NCBI RefSeq assembly: GCF_017168235.1
Contig: NZ_JABFAO010000001.1
Location: 84,048 to 148,047 of the forward strand
Direction: 5' to 3'
DNA length: 64,000 nucleotides
Source: Rhodococcus sp. KRD197
Lineage (GTDB): Bacteria > Actinomycetota > Actinomycetes > Mycobacteriales > Mycobacteriaceae
This document shows, one piece after another, positions 1 through 8,705 of the stretch; the first letter of the stretch is position 1, and the number at the start of each line of letters is the position of its first letter. The notes below the pieces were generated by a model that made no database searches, was not told the DNA's origin, and saw only the letters and a program-made list of their open reading frames with translations. The position numbers and the translations under genes were made by a program.

Positions 1-5
1 CAGAG

Positions 6-122
6 TTACGGCGGCCATAGCGGAGGGGAAACGCCCGGTCCCATTCCGAACCCGGAAGCTAAGCCCTCCAGCGCCGATGGTACTGCACTCGACAGGGTGT
101 GGGAGAGTAGGACACCGCCGAA
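6..122 (+). rRNA. rrf: 5S ribosomal RNA
   Basis: The sequence matches the actinobacterial 5S rRNA pattern: a TTACGGCGG 5' end, the conserved internal CCCATTCCGAACCCGG block and a 3' segment ending ACACCGCCG that can pair with the 5' end. Length is about 117 nt. It is the last gene of an rRNA operon whose 16S and 23S genes lie outside the window to the left, and it is followed at once by a strong hairpin terminator. End positions are approximate to a few bases. Confidence 0.95.
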
Positions 123-132
123 CACAAACCCC

Positions 133-172
133 AGAAATACCCCCTCGACCACCAGGTCGAGGGGGTATTTCT
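133..172. terminator. Intrinsic terminator of the rRNA operon
   Basis: A perfect 18-bp inverted repeat (arms 133-150 and 155-172) encloses a 4-nt loop, with A/T-rich outer ends that would give a U-tract on either strand. It lies 10 nt after the 5S gene and can also serve the convergent cyclase gene. From 173 to 336 I see nothing coding. Confidence 0.9.
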
Positions 173-336
173 GCATTCCCACACCATCCCGGTCGCGCCG
201 GCATCCCGAGCACACCATCCCGAGCACACCCCACCGCGCCCATCGATGGGAGAGCGACCATGTACGCCCGTCGGGACGGGTGGTTGGCGAGAGCCTGCGG
301 GAGCGTAGCGGGAGAGTGTGAGGGTGTCGTCTCGGA

Positions 337-1899
337 TCAGGTGGTCGGGTGAGCGAGTACGGTTTCGGCGGATCGTCCGCGAAGCGTGACGCTCTCACCG
401 AATTCCCAGTGCCCAGCCTCGGACCGATTGGCACCGTCGACGGTGACCTTGGATGCCAGGATTGCGCCTGGGGCGTTCTTCGCCAGGTCGGATAGGCGTG
501 CTGCCTCGTTGACCGGATCGCCGATCACTGTGTACTCGAACCGGGACTTCGCCCCCACATTGCCGGCGACGGCCCGACCGGAAGCGACGCCGACCGCTGC
601 GCTGCACTCGGGGACTTCGTCGACAAGACGAGCGCTGATCTTGCGGGCAGCCGCGAGGGCGCACCCGCAGTGATCCTCGATATCGCCCGGTGCGCCGAAG
701 ATGGCGAGCGCGGCATCGCCTTCGAATTTGTTGATGAAACCACCGTGCTGGTCGACCTCGTCGACGACCACGGCGAAGAAGCGATTCAGAAGAGCCACGA
801 CTTCCGTCGGTGGCTGTGACGACGCGATTTCCGTCGATCCGACCAAGTCGATGAAGAAGACTGCGATGTCGCGTTCCTCTCCACCAAGTTCGGACGTTTT
901 GTTCAGTGCTGCTTCGGCCACCTCTTGGCCCACGTGTCGTCCGAACAGATCCCGGATCTTTTCGCGCTCGCGAATTCCGTCGGCCATTCTGTTGAACCCG
1001 CTCTGCAATTCACCGAGCTCGGTGCCGTCGTAGACAGCCACCTTCACCTCGGTATTTCCGCGTTCGACCTCCGCCATACCCAACCTGACATTGCGAATTG
1101 GTGCTGTAGTGGCGATTCCGCCGAGCAGTGTGAGCAGCAGACCGAAGACGAGAGTGATGGCACCGAGCGCGAGGATGGCGACGGCCAATTGCGTGGAACC
1201 GGTGCGGTACGGGCGAATGAAGCTGAATATCGCAATGATCATCAGGCCCGCCACCGGTACACCGGTGCCGAGTAGCCAGGAGAGAATGGACCGTCCCATG
1301 ACTCCCGCGATTCGGATGCGTCGCGGATCTCCGGCTTCGAGCGCGCGAGCGGCGGCAGGCCTCAACGCGAATTCGCTCAGCAGGTAGCTGAAGGCACAAA
1401 CGACAGTCCCGCCGGCGCCGATCGTGAAGGCTACTTTCGGGATCGCCTCAGGGTCGATCATGCCGTCGATCGTGGTGATGAGGACCAACCCGCCGGTCCA
1501 CAGAACAATTTGCAGCTTCGTGAGCTGCCACGGCATCGACAGCGTCGTGACCTGTTCGTGGCGAGTCGGATGTCGGTCTTCGATCGCCCACCGTAGAGCG
1601 CGCACAGCCCGCGTCGTACCCACCAGAACACCGACGATGAACGCCAGGCTGACATACACCGGGACCACGATGAAGTTGACCCACCAGTACTTCTCGACGT
1701 CAAGCACGTTCGGCCCCGGGACGACGACGCTGACGAGGGCGCCGACGATGATCGCCCCGATCAGATTTGAGCCCAACAGGAAAGTCGTCAGAAGAAGTTG
1801 GACACGAATGCGTCGTCGCCTGGGTGATTCGGTGGTGTCACCGAGAAGATGTGATCCGAGGGGCGCGGCGGATCGTGTCAGTTGCGGCATGGTCGTCAC
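337..1899 (-). CDS. Membrane-anchored class III adenylate/guanylate cyclase with HAMP domain
   Basis: A predicted inner-membrane cyclase of 520 aa that makes cyclic nucleotide from a nucleoside triphosphate. About six hydrophobic segments fill the N-terminal 260 residues. A HAMP-like linker follows (around 265-320), then a class III cyclase domain to the C-terminus. Visible catalytic elements are the metal-binding Asp in FFIDLVGST, the FEGDAAL motif and the GDPVNEAARL segment. In M. tuberculosis a row of similar cyclases (Rv1318c-Rv1320c) sits beside nucS; only one copy is present here. A start at GTG 1899 or ATG 1890 is possible and neither has a clear ribosome site. It is divergent from nucS with under 40 nt between starts. 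A phosphodiesterase that could degrade the product is encoded at 22.0 kb. Confidence 0.88.
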   Translation of the reverse strand: MTTMPQLTRSAAPLGSHLLGDTTESPRRRRIRVQLLLTTFLLGSNLIGAIIVGALVSVVVPGPNVLDVEKYWWVNFIVVPVYVSLAFIVGVLVGTTRAVRALRWAIEDRHPTRHEQVTTLSMPWQLTKLQIVLWTGGLVLITTIDGMIDPEAIPKVAFTIGAGGTVVCAFSYLLSEFALRPAAARALEAGDPRRIRIAGVMGRSILSWLLGTGVPVAGLMIIAIFSFIRPYRTGSTQLAVAILALGAITLVFGLLLTLLGGIATTAPIRNVRLGMAEVERGNTEVKVAVYDGTELGELQSGFNRMADGIREREKIRDLFGRHVGQEVAEAALNKTSELGGEERDIAVFFIDLVGSTEIASSQPPTEVVALLNRFFAVVVDEVDQHGGFINKFEGDAALAIFGAPGDIEDHCGCALAAARKISARLVDEVPECSAAVGVASGRAVAGNVGAKSRFEYTVIGDPVNEAARLSDLAKNAPGAILASKVTVDGANRSEAGHWEFGESVTLRGRSAETVLAHPTT

Positions 1900-1932
1900 A
1901 GACTAACTGTCGGTCTGGCTTAGGGTATGTGG

Positions 1933-2604
1933 GTGCGTCTAGTTATTGCTCGTTGCCAAGTGGACTATGTCGGCCGACTCACTGCTCACCTTCCGCCTGC
2001 TAGACGCCTACTTCTGGTGAAGTCCGACGGCTCTGTGAGCGTCCACGCAGACGACCGTGCGTACAAGCCTCTCAACTGGATGTCACCGCCGTGCTGGATG
2101 GCGGAGAACAGCGATGACGGCAAGCTGACGTGGATCGTGACCAACAAGGCCGGTGAGGAATTGCGGATTCTCATCGAGGACATCGAGCTCGACTCCAGCC
2201 ACGAGCTCGGCGTCGATCCGGGACTGATCAAAGACGGAGTCGAGTCGCATCTGCAGGAGCTGCTCGCCGAGCACGTGGAGACTCTCGGCGACGGCTACAC
2301 GCTTGTTCGGCGCGAATACATGACGGCGATCGGGCCGGTGGATTTGCTGTGTCGAAACGCCGACGGCGGAACTGTGGCGGTCGAGATCAAGAGGCGGGGC
2401 GAAATCGACGGCGTCGAGCAGCTGACGCGCTATCTCGAATTGCTGAACCGCGATCCAGTGCTGGCTCCGGTGAGCGGCGTGTTCGCGGCCCAGAGCATCA
2501 AGCCCCAGGCCAAGACGCTGGCGACCGACCGGGGCATTCGATGCCTCACGCTGGACTACGACGTGCTGAGGGGAACCGACAGCACGGAATTCCGGCTCTT
2601 CTGA
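1933..2604 (+). CDS. nucS: Mismatch-specific endonuclease NucS (EndoMS)
   Basis: NucS is the nuclease of the actinobacterial and archaeal mismatch-repair route that replaces MutS/MutL; it cuts both strands at mismatches. The protein is 223 aa from GTG 1933, the start chosen because mycobacterial NucS begins with the matching RLVIA segment; an in-frame ATG at 1927 adds two residues. The N-terminal half is the DNA-binding/dimer domain. The C-terminal nuclease core shows [25 protein letters not shown] and QLTRYLELL, carrying the acidic and Lys residues of the RecB-like active site. It ends with a short EFRLF tail, the region that contacts the sliding clamp in this family. It stands alone, divergent from the cyclase gene. 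Confidence 0.95.
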   Translation: MRLVIARCQVDYVGRLTAHLPPARRLLLVKSDGSVSVHADDRAYKPLNWMSPPCWMAENSDDGKLTWIVTNKAGEELRILIEDIELDSSHELGVDPGLIKDGVESHLQELLAEHVETLGDGYTLVRREYMTAIGPVDLLCRNADGGTVAVEIKRRGEIDGVEQLTRYLELLNRDPVLAPVSGVFAAQSIKPQAKTLATDRGIRCLTLDYDVLRGTDSTEFRLF

Positions 2605-2626
2605 CTACATCTCCTACACTCGAGAT

Positions 2627-2953
2627 GTGCCTCGACGGAACCACGACCGCAGACCGAATCGGAAGACTGCCAACGCACGTGGGCCGCATCCCGATTCGTT
2701 GATGGGCGGCGCCCGCGTCGAAGCGGGCCCGTCCGGTTGGGCCGACGAGGAGTTCACCTCGCGAACTGTGCCCGGCAATCGCGCAACCAAGACTTATCGG
2801 TGCCCAGGGTGTGATCACGAAATACGTCCTGGCGTCGCCCACGTCGTGGCGTGGCCCGCCGACGAACTCGGGGGTCCGGACAATCGGCGGCACTGGCACA
2901 CCGGCTGCTGGTCCGGACGCGGGACGCGCGGCCTGACGAGGCGCTGGTCGTAG
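2627..2953 (+). CDS. Small putative zinc-ribbon protein, function unknown
   Basis: A 108-aa basic protein beginning at GTG 2627, 22 nt after nucS. The first 50 residues are Arg/Pro-rich and probably disordered. The rest holds a CPGC pair, then HVV, HWHTGC and further His/Cys residues, consistent with a small zinc-binding fold. Conserved actinobacterial proteins of this type are found next to nucS; I know no assigned function. It may be co-transcribed with nucS. It is supported by a sensible reading frame and convergent spacing with the next gene. Confidence 0.65.
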   Translation: MPRRNHDRRPNRKTANARGPHPDSLMGGARVEAGPSGWADEEFTSRTVPGNRATKTYRCPGCDHEIRPGVAHVVAWPADELGGPDNRRHWHTGCWSGRGTRGLTRRWS

Positions 2954-2990
2954 TCGGCCAGCACCCCATCGGCTCGATCCGGTCACGCAT

Positions 2991-3944
2991 TCAGGATGTA
3001 GCTTCCGCCTTTTCGGGGGAGGCGCCGTTGTCCTTCGCTCCGTTGCCCTTGGTGTTGCCGTCCTTGCCTGTTTCGCTGGCATCGGACCCGTCCAACAGTT
3101 CACTCTCGCGGTTGACCGAGGCCAGCATGGCAGGCACGGAGTCCAGCTGACCGCGAATACCGAGAAGCTGCGCGAGCACGCGGCTGCGCAGGACCCGAAG
3201 TTCCTCGGCGAGCTCTTTCGAATGGGCGATACGGCGTTCGGCTTGCTCGGTTGCCGATTGCAGTCGGCGGGTGGCCTCGCTGGTGGCTTCTTCGATGCGG
3301 TGCGCAGCGTCGGCCTTGCTCGACGACTCGAGGTCCTCGAGCGCCGTGAGTATCTTGGTGCGCCGTTCCGCCATCGTGATTTCGAAGTCTTCCTGAACCT
3401 TCGCGCGCTTGGCCTCCGATTCGGCGGCCAGACGATCGCGCTCGGTTTGTGCAGCTTCGACGACACGAGCAGCCTCGGTACGCGCCTGGGCCATCGTCTG
3501 CTCGTGTTCGGTCGCCAGCGCAGTGCGCCGCTCTTCCAGCTCTGCGACGAGTGACTCGTGGCGGGCGCGAAGACGTGCGCTCTCCTGCTCGGCGACGGAC
3601 ACCATTTCCTCTGCCTCGGAGTGTGCCTTGGCGCGAACCTCCGAAGCCTCGTCCGATGCCAGCCGCAGCATTCGCGAGATACGGTCGCTCATCCCCTCGG
3701 CAGTGGTCGGGGGAACGGAAAGGCGATCGATGTCCTTGCGAAGTTCGTCGATCTCGTCGCGAGCGTCGTCGAGTTGCTTGGCCAGGTCGCGCGCTTGCGA
3801 CGCGGCGGCGTCACGGTCGGCAGTGGTCAGCCGCAGTTCGGCGTCGAATCGTTCGAAATAGTTGGTGACTTCGTCGCGATCGAATCCCTTCCGGACGATG
3901 GAGAAGGGAAGTTGCACACCGCTGCGCTCTTGCTCGTAGGCCAT
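2991..3944 (-). CDS. DivIVA/Wag31-like coiled-coil protein
   Basis: The 317-aa protein opens with a DivIVA-type N-terminus (FDRDEVTNYFERFDAELRL, around residues 20-38), the part that in Wag31 recognises curved membrane. Residues 35-260 are almost unbroken heptad-rich coiled coil full of Ala, Glu, Arg and Ser. The tail of about 35 residues is Gly/Asn/Lys/Glu-rich and probably disordered. It is likely a structural or polar scaffold protein related to cell growth or division. It is not Wag31 itself, which lies in the division cluster. The gene is convergent with the small zinc-ribbon gene and just downstream of the epimerase on the same strand. Confidence 0.75.
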   Translation of the reverse strand: MAYEQERSGVQLPFSIVRKGFDRDEVTNYFERFDAELRLTTADRDAAASQARDLAKQLDDARDEIDELRKDIDRLSVPPTTAEGMSDRISRMLRLASDEASEVRAKAHSEAEEMVSVAEQESARLRARHESLVAELEERRTALATEHEQTMAQARTEAARVVEAAQTERDRLAAESEAKRAKVQEDFEITMAERRTKILTALEDLESSSKADAAHRIEEATSEATRRLQSATEQAERRIAHSKELAEELRVLRSRVLAQLLGIRGQLDSVPAMLASVNRESELLDGSDASETGKDGNTKGNGAKDNGASPEKAEATS

Positions 3945-3988
3945 GGCGTCAATTTACCGGTGCGTAGGGTGCGTGGCCATCGGGTGGG

Positions 3989-4492
3989 TCAATGGGGTGC
4001 ACTGGCAGGCTCGACCAGCTCGATCAGCACGCCACCGGCATCCTTCGGATGGATGAAGTTGATTCGTGAATCAGCGGTGCCGCGTCGGGGCGTGTCGTAC
4101 AGAAGCCGAACTCCGTGGCCGCGCAAGTCGACCGAGATCTCGTCGATGTCGGTGACGCGGTAGGCCAGTTGCTGCAGGCCGGGACCGTTGCGGCCGATGA
4201 ACTTCGCGATCGTCGAGTTCTCGTCGAGAGGGGCGAGGAGCTGAAGTGCCGTTGCGCCGGCGGGCGCGCCGGGGAACGAGAGCATCGCTTCCCGAACACC
4301 TTGGCCCTCGTTGATCTCCTCGTGGACGGAAACCATCCCCAGGTGCTCGGTGTACCAGGCGATCGCGACATCGAGGTCGGGGACGGCTACGCCAGCATGG
4401 TCGATCGCGGTGACAAGCTCGGATCGGACCGGGAGTCCGGCGGAGGACGACGTGGTAGAGGTCCCCGTGGTGGACGGCGTAGTTGAAGTCAT
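3989..4492 (-). CDS. Methylmalonyl-CoA epimerase
   Basis: This vicinal-oxygen-chelate enzyme interconverts (R)- and (S)-methylmalonyl-CoA in propionate metabolism. The domain starts at IDHAGVAVPDLDVAIAWY and continues with the metal-binding His/Glu positions (HEEIN, QQLAYRV, GVLIELVEP). I chose ATG 4492 (167 aa); an upstream in-frame start at 4555 would add 21 residues overlapping the divergent fadA4 promoter. The residues before the domain are Ser/Thr-rich. It is divergent from the thiolase gene fadA4, the same pairing as Rv1322A/Rv1323 in M. tuberculosis. Confidence 0.88.
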   Translation of the reverse strand: MTSTTPSTTGTSTTSSSAGLPVRSELVTAIDHAGVAVPDLDVAIAWYTEHLGMVSVHEEINEGQGVREAMLSFPGAPAGATALQLLAPLDENSTIAKFIGRNGPGLQQLAYRVTDIDEISVDLRGHGVRLLYDTPRRGTADSRINFIHPKDAGGVLIELVEPASAPH

Positions 4493-4590
4493 AGAGTCGA
4501 CGTTAGCGTCAGTGCCGTCGAAATGCCCACCGGGGTTGTCGACTGAAATCGGCATCTGACTGTTCGATCGAGAACGAGTGGAGGAAAAAC

Positions 4591-5781
4591 GTGACCACGT
4601 CTGTCATCGTGGCTGGGGCTCGAACCCCGGTCGGTCGGTTGTCCGGGTCGCTGAAGGGTCTGTCGGGCTCGGATCTGGGCGGCGTCGCGATCAAGGGTGC
4701 GCTCGAGAAAGCAGGTGTCGCGCCGGAACTCGTGGAGTACGTCGTGATGGGGCAGGTTCTCACCGCAGGTGCCGGCCAGATTCCGGCGCGTCAGGCGGCC
4801 GTTGCGGCGGGTATTCCGATGGACGTTCCTGCTTTGACGATCAACAAGGTGTGTCTGTCGGGTATCAACGCCATAGCGCTGGCGGATCAGATGATTCGTG
4901 CAGGCGAGTTCGACGTGGTCGTCGCGGGCGGTCAGGAGTCGATGACCCAGGCTCCGCACTTGCTCGAGAAGAGCCGCGCCGGCTTCAAATACGGTGACGT
5001 GACCATGCGCGACCATCTCGCTTTCGACGGCCTGTACGACATTTTCACCGATCAGGCAATGGGCGGGTTGACCGAATGCCGCAACGAGGGCGCTACCGCG
5101 AGCACCCGCGAAGAACAGGACGCGTTTGCGGCGGAGTCGCATCAGCGTGCGGCGGCAGCCTGGAAGAATGGTGTTTTCGACGACGAAGTCGTCCCGGTGT
5201 CGATCCCGCAGCGCAAGGGTGATCCGATCGTGTTCGCGGAGGACGAGGGCATTCGCGCGGACACCACGCCCGACACGCTCGCCGCCCTACGTCCGGCCTT
5301 CAGTAAGACGGGCACGATCACGGCCGGCAATGCCTCCACCATCAATGACGGGGCCGCCGCGGTCATTGTGATGAGCAAGGAGAAGGCCGAGAGTCTCGGC
5401 TTGTCCTGGATCGCAGAGATCGGCGCGCACGGTGTGGTGGCGGGCCCTGATTCGTCACTTCAGTCTCAGCCGGCTCGCGCAATCGCCAAGGCGTGCGAAA
5501 AGGAAGGCGTGGACCCGAAGGATCTCGATCTGATCGAGATCAACGAAGCATTCGCGGCGGTCGGTATCGCCTCGACGCGGGAACTCGGGGTGAGCGAGGA
5601 CAAGGTCAACGTCAACGGCGGTGCCATCGCGATCGGGCATCCCCTCGGCATGTCCGGTGCCCGTATCGTGCTGCATCTGGCATTGGAACTGCAGCGCCGC
5701 GGCGGAGGAACCGGCGCAGCGGCATTGTGCGGTGGTGGTGGCCAAGGTGACGCCTTGATCGTCCGCGTCCCGGCGAAGTAG
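4591..5781 (+). CDS. fadA4: Acetyl-CoA acetyltransferase (thiolase)
   Basis: A 396-aa thiolase that condenses or cleaves acetoacetyl-CoA. The start is GTG 4591 with a GGAGG ribosome site at 4580-4584. Catalytic elements are visible: the acyl-enzyme Cys in [10 protein letters not shown], the GNAS motif ([14 protein letters not shown]), the His in [12 protein letters not shown] and the C-terminal Cys in [10 protein letters not shown]. Full length for the family, with no anomaly. Its placement beside methylmalonyl-CoA epimerase fits short-chain acyl-CoA metabolism. The transcript probably ends at the hairpin at 5789-5829. Confidence 0.95.
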   Translation: MTTSVIVAGARTPVGRLSGSLKGLSGSDLGGVAIKGALEKAGVAPELVEYVVMGQVLTAGAGQIPARQAAVAAGIPMDVPALTINKVCLSGINAIALADQMIRAGEFDVVVAGGQESMTQAPHLLEKSRAGFKYGDVTMRDHLAFDGLYDIFTDQAMGGLTECRNEGATASTREEQDAFAAESHQRAAAAWKNGVFDDEVVPVSIPQRKGDPIVFAEDEGIRADTTPDTLAALRPAFSKTGTITAGNASTINDGAAAVIVMSKEKAESLGLSWIAEIGAHGVVAGPDSSLQSQPARAIAKACEKEGVDPKDLDLIEINEAFAAVGIASTRELGVSEDKVNVNGGAIAIGHPLGMSGARIVLHLALELQRRGGGTGAAALCGGGGQGDALIVRVPAK

Positions 5782-5788
5782 CGGTGAC

Positions 5789-5829
5789 GGTGGCTCTGAT
5801 CGATGCACTCCAATGAGACCAGAGCCACC
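5789..5829 (+). terminator. Hairpin terminator after fadA4
   Basis: Ten-base arms (5789-5798 and 5820-5829) pair perfectly around a 21-nt loop, starting 7 nt after the thiolase stop codon. No T-run follows, which is common in high-GC actinobacteria. Confidence 0.6.
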
Positions 5830-5868
5830 ACGCCGGGCCACTACACAGTGTCGTAGGGGTCGGGCACA

Positions 5869-6243
5869 ATGGTCGTCATGTTGAATTTCTTCGATCTGAG
5901 CACCACCGCCAAGCGTTTCCGCTTCGTCGCAGTCCTCGAGGCCTTCACCTGGCTCGGACTGCTGATCGGTATGGCATTCAAGTACATCCCCGCTGATGGC
6001 AACGAGATCGGCGTGAAGATCTTCGGACCGATTCACGGAGCTGTGTTCGTGCTCTATCTGGTCGTGACCGTCATCACCGCGGTGAAGTTGAAGTGGAATG
6101 CGGTCACCACGATTCTTGCCGCTGTGGCGAGCGTGCCGCCTTTCGGCACGGTGATCTTCGAGGTGTGGGCTGCCCGAACCGGACGGATGGCGGAGCTGAA
6201 CACCCAGCAGCCGAGTCTGGCAAAAGGTGTGGGCGCCGCTTAA
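5869..6243 (+). CDS. DUF3817 integral membrane protein
   Basis: A 124-aa protein with three likely membrane segments (around 20-37, 58-78 and 83-105) and the DUF3817 pattern RFRFVAVLEAFTWLGLL near the N-terminus plus a central GPIHGAVFVLYL. Function is not established. A start at ATG 5878 (three residues shorter) is equally possible. It lies between fadA4 and the thioredoxin/TPR gene on the same strand. A second DUF3817 protein is encoded at 25.2 kb, so the window holds two paralogues. Confidence 0.8.
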   Translation: MVVMLNFFDLSTTAKRFRFVAVLEAFTWLGLLIGMAFKYIPADGNEIGVKIFGPIHGAVFVLYLVVTVITAVKLKWNAVTTILAAVASVPPFGTVIFEVWAARTGRMAELNTQQPSLAKGVGAA

Positions 6244-6292
6244 CCGACCTCGCGGGTAGAAGACCGACCCGGATGGTGACAAACTGTACGGC

Positions 6293-7237
6293 GTGACTCG
6301 ACCCGGATCTCGCTCGTCAGCCCGTCCTCCAGCAGCCGTTCCCGCATCCATCGCCGGCGCCGTCGATCTCTCCGGTTTGAAAGATCGGCCGGCGCCCCCA
6401 GCTGCGGCGGGAGGCGACGAGGACGCGTCGGGCCTGCCTCCGATCGTCGACGTGACGACTGCTTCCTTCGAGGCTGAGGTGCTGCGGCGATCCTCGCAGG
6501 TTCCCGTCATCGTCGATCTGGGATCTGCTCGTTCACCCCAGTCCGTCGCGCTGACTCGCCAGCTCGCACAGCTGGCACTGGAGGCCGGCGGTAGGTGGGT
6601 TCACGCGCGCGTCGATGTCGACAGCAATCCTCAGATCGCACAGGCCTTCGGTGTCCAGGCCATCCCGACGGTCGTTGCCGTTGCCGGGGGCCAGCCATTG
6701 GCGGACCTCCAGGGCGCGCAGTCCGAGGAGCAGCTCCGCAAGTGGCTCGAGGCGATAGAGCAGGCCACGGCAGGAAAGCTGACCGGGCCTCCCGGAGCCG
6801 CATCGGTCGAAGAAGAACCCGAGCCCGAGGATCCGCGGCTCGTTGCGGCCGAGGAGGCCCTGGGTGAGGGCGACTTCGACGCCGCTATCGCGCAATACCA
6901 GGCGATCATCGACGCCGAGCCTGCGAACTCCGACGCCAAGTCTGCGCTTCGTCAGGTGAAGTTTCTTGCCCGTGTACAGAACGTCGACGAGAGTGCCGTG
7001 GCGAAGGCCGATGCGGCACCGGGCGATGTGGCTGCGCAGATCGAGGCTTCCGACGTCGAGTTGTCGCAGCAGAAACCAGAAGCAGCGTTCGCTCGGCTGA
7101 TCGACGGCGTCAAGCGCACAGCCGGAGACGAACGCACGCAGCTCCGAACTCGGCTCCTCGAGTTGTTCGAGTTGTTCGACCCTGCCGATCCAGTGGTGGT
7201 GGCGGCTCGGCGAAAGCTGGCTTCGGCCCTGTACTGA
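6293..7237 (+). CDS. Thioredoxin-fold/TPR protein of the CnoX (YbbN) type
   Basis: A 314-aa cytosolic protein. A Pro/Ala-rich N-terminus (1-50) precedes a thioredoxin-like domain (about 60-170; VPVIVDLGSARSPQ, then FGVQAIPTVV with the cis-Pro). A helical TPR-type region follows (about 185-314). The usual CxxC redox pair is replaced by an ARSPQ stretch with no Cys, so it is unlikely to be a disulphide reductase. The architecture matches CnoX-type proteins, which protect clients or bind chaperones, and M. tuberculosis Rv1324 in the same position after fadA4. The start is GTG 6293. It converges on the metallopeptidase gene with 1 nt between the stops. Confidence 0.82.
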   Translation: MTRPGSRSSARPPAAVPASIAGAVDLSGLKDRPAPPAAAGGDEDASGLPPIVDVTTASFEAEVLRRSSQVPVIVDLGSARSPQSVALTRQLAQLALEAGGRWVHARVDVDSNPQIAQAFGVQAIPTVVAVAGGQPLADLQGAQSEEQLRKWLEAIEQATAGKLTGPPGAASVEEEPEPEDPRLVAAEEALGEGDFDAAIAQYQAIIDAEPANSDAKSALRQVKFLARVQNVDESAVAKADAAPGDVAAQIEASDVELSQQKPEAAFARLIDGVKRTAGDERTQLRTRLLELFELFDPADPVVVAARRKLASALY

Positions 7238-7238
7238 T

Positions 7239-8705
7239 CTACCGGTAGCGGACGGTGCAGGTCTCCTGCCCGCCCAGCACTCCCGAGCGGAAGGCGTCGA
7301 CCCGCGAGAACCCGCTCGGGAGCGTGACGCCGTTGATATCGCTCGCGGTCAGACCGTCGCTGAGAAGTCCGGAAACAGCCTCGTCGAGATCGCCGGGGGA
7401 CAGCCACACCTCGAGTCCCGAGGCCTCTGGATTCTCGGCGCTGAGCCCTGCCGTGATGACCCCGGCCAGACAGGCGGATCGCAACGCGGTCTGGGGATTG
7501 TCCAGCGCTTGACCGGCTTCTTTCTGCACCGCCAGCGTGTAGCGCGAGGCAAAGAGCACGTACGCGCTGTAGTCACCGGAGACGTTGAGCGGAATGACAT
7601 CGCCGCGGCGAGGCTCCTCGGCGGTACCGAGTTCGGCGAGCGCGTCGACGTCGACGCCCAGGACGTTCGTCGACGCGCAGTACGAGACCGGTTCCGTGGA
7701 TGTGCCGTCGGGACAGTTGGTGTCGCTTCCGTCATAGGACACCGTGGGCGGATCGCTCAGTTGCAGCAGCGTTTCGAACGAGCGAACGAACGCGTCGAGC
7801 GATTCGGTGGTGACCGGCAGTTCGCCGTCGTCCTCGGCATCGCTGAACTTCTGTGGAAGGTCTGCGCGACGTGATTCGATCTCGTTCTCGTCGATGTTCA
7901 GGCACGCGGATGCGCCGTCGGTGAATCCGATCTGCACCGCGGTGACGCGTTCGAAGGCCGAGCCGTGCACCGATTCCGGGTCGTTCGGATCCACATCTCG
8001 CACAGCGACGGTTGCCGCGAGGACCCCGTTGAGTCCGTCGGAGGTGTTGATCGTGAAGTGCGGAGACTTGTCTTCGGCAACGTGCCGGATGAACGCGCCG
8101 GCGAAGCAGTCGGCCTGCTGCTCGGCGACGATGGTCGGGGTGTCGTCGCCGACGAGACCGGACTGGTGCTGGATGGAATGCCCGTATTCGTGAGCCATGA
8201 CCATGACCACTGCCATCGGCCCGAAGGCGTCGATCAAGGCAGGCAGCAGAATTGTTCGGTCCCAGCCGATCGAGTCCTCTCTCGTGCAGTACGCCGCATT
8301 GGGAATACCCCCGGTGCGGAACCCACAGAATCTGACGCCGTCGCCGTCGGCTTCACTCGCATCCCACGAGATCAGGTCGGCCACGGGTCTGAATGGAGTC
8401 TTGAACAGCTCGGGATAGGTCTGCGTCCAGTAGCGCTGAATGTCGTCGATCGCGTTGGTGGCGATGATGTCGGAGTCGGTCCCCTCGGAGCCCTGCACCT
8501 CGAGGTCGGAGTTCCGTGCGCCCGGTCGAGGTCCGCTGGGTCCGTCGGTGACGGGCAGACCGGCCACGTTGAACGGGTTCTCGTAGATGGAAACGGCTCG
8601 GCCGTCGACAACCTGACCGCAACCGGTCAGCAGCAACACCGCCGCGAGGATCGAGGCGAGCAATGCGGTCGTACTCGGAATGCGTCGGGTACGACCGCCA
8701 CTCAT
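7239..8705 (-). CDS. Secreted lipoprotein with neutral zinc metallopeptidase domain
   Basis: The 488-aa protein has a signal peptide ending in a lipobox (LLLTGCGQV), so it should be anchored outside the membrane. The zinc site MAHEYGHSIQHQ is visible near residue 175, with further Glu/Asp (EQQADCFAGAF) downstream. This is the pattern of the YpfJ-like neutral zinc metallopeptidase family. The C-terminal half has no recognisable domain. Its ATG directly follows the TAG of glgB, so it is probably the last gene of a glgE-glgB transcription unit. I do not recall this gene in the corresponding M. tuberculosis location, so it looks like a lineage-specific addition. The substrate is unknown. Confidence 0.85.
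   Translation of the reverse strand: MSGGRTRRIPSTTALLASILAAVLLLTGCGQVVDGRAVSIYENPFNVAGLPVTDGPSGPRPGARNSDLEVQGSEGTDSDIIATNAIDDIQRYWTQTYPELFKTPFRPVADLISWDASEADGDGVRFCGFRTGGIPNAAYCTREDSIGWDRTILLPALIDAFGPMAVVMVMAHEYGHSIQHQSGLVGDDTPTIVAEQQADCFAGAFIRHVAEDKSPHFTINTSDGLNGVLAATVAVRDVDPNDPESVHGSAFERVTAVQIGFTDGASACLNIDENEIESRRADLPQKFSDAEDDGELPVTTESLDAFVRSFETLLQLSDPPTVSYDGSDTNCPDGTSTEPVSYCASTNVLGVDVDALAELGTAEEPRRGDVIPLNVSGDYSAYVLFASRYTLAVQKEAGQALDNPQTALRSACLAGVITAGLSAENPEASGLEVWLSPGDLDEAVSGLLSDGLTASDINGVTLPSGFSRVDAFRSGVLGGQETCTVRYR

Noticed and set aside
2546-3466. A 306-codon minus-strand frame overlapping the zinc-ribbon and DivIVA-like genes
   Set aside because: It overlaps two better frames, is Arg/Pro/Ser-rich and shows no domain.
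3989-4555. Longer epimerase start at 4555
   Set aside because: The extra 21 residues fall outside family homology and would overlap the fadA4 promoter region; ATG 4492 is preferred, though not proven.
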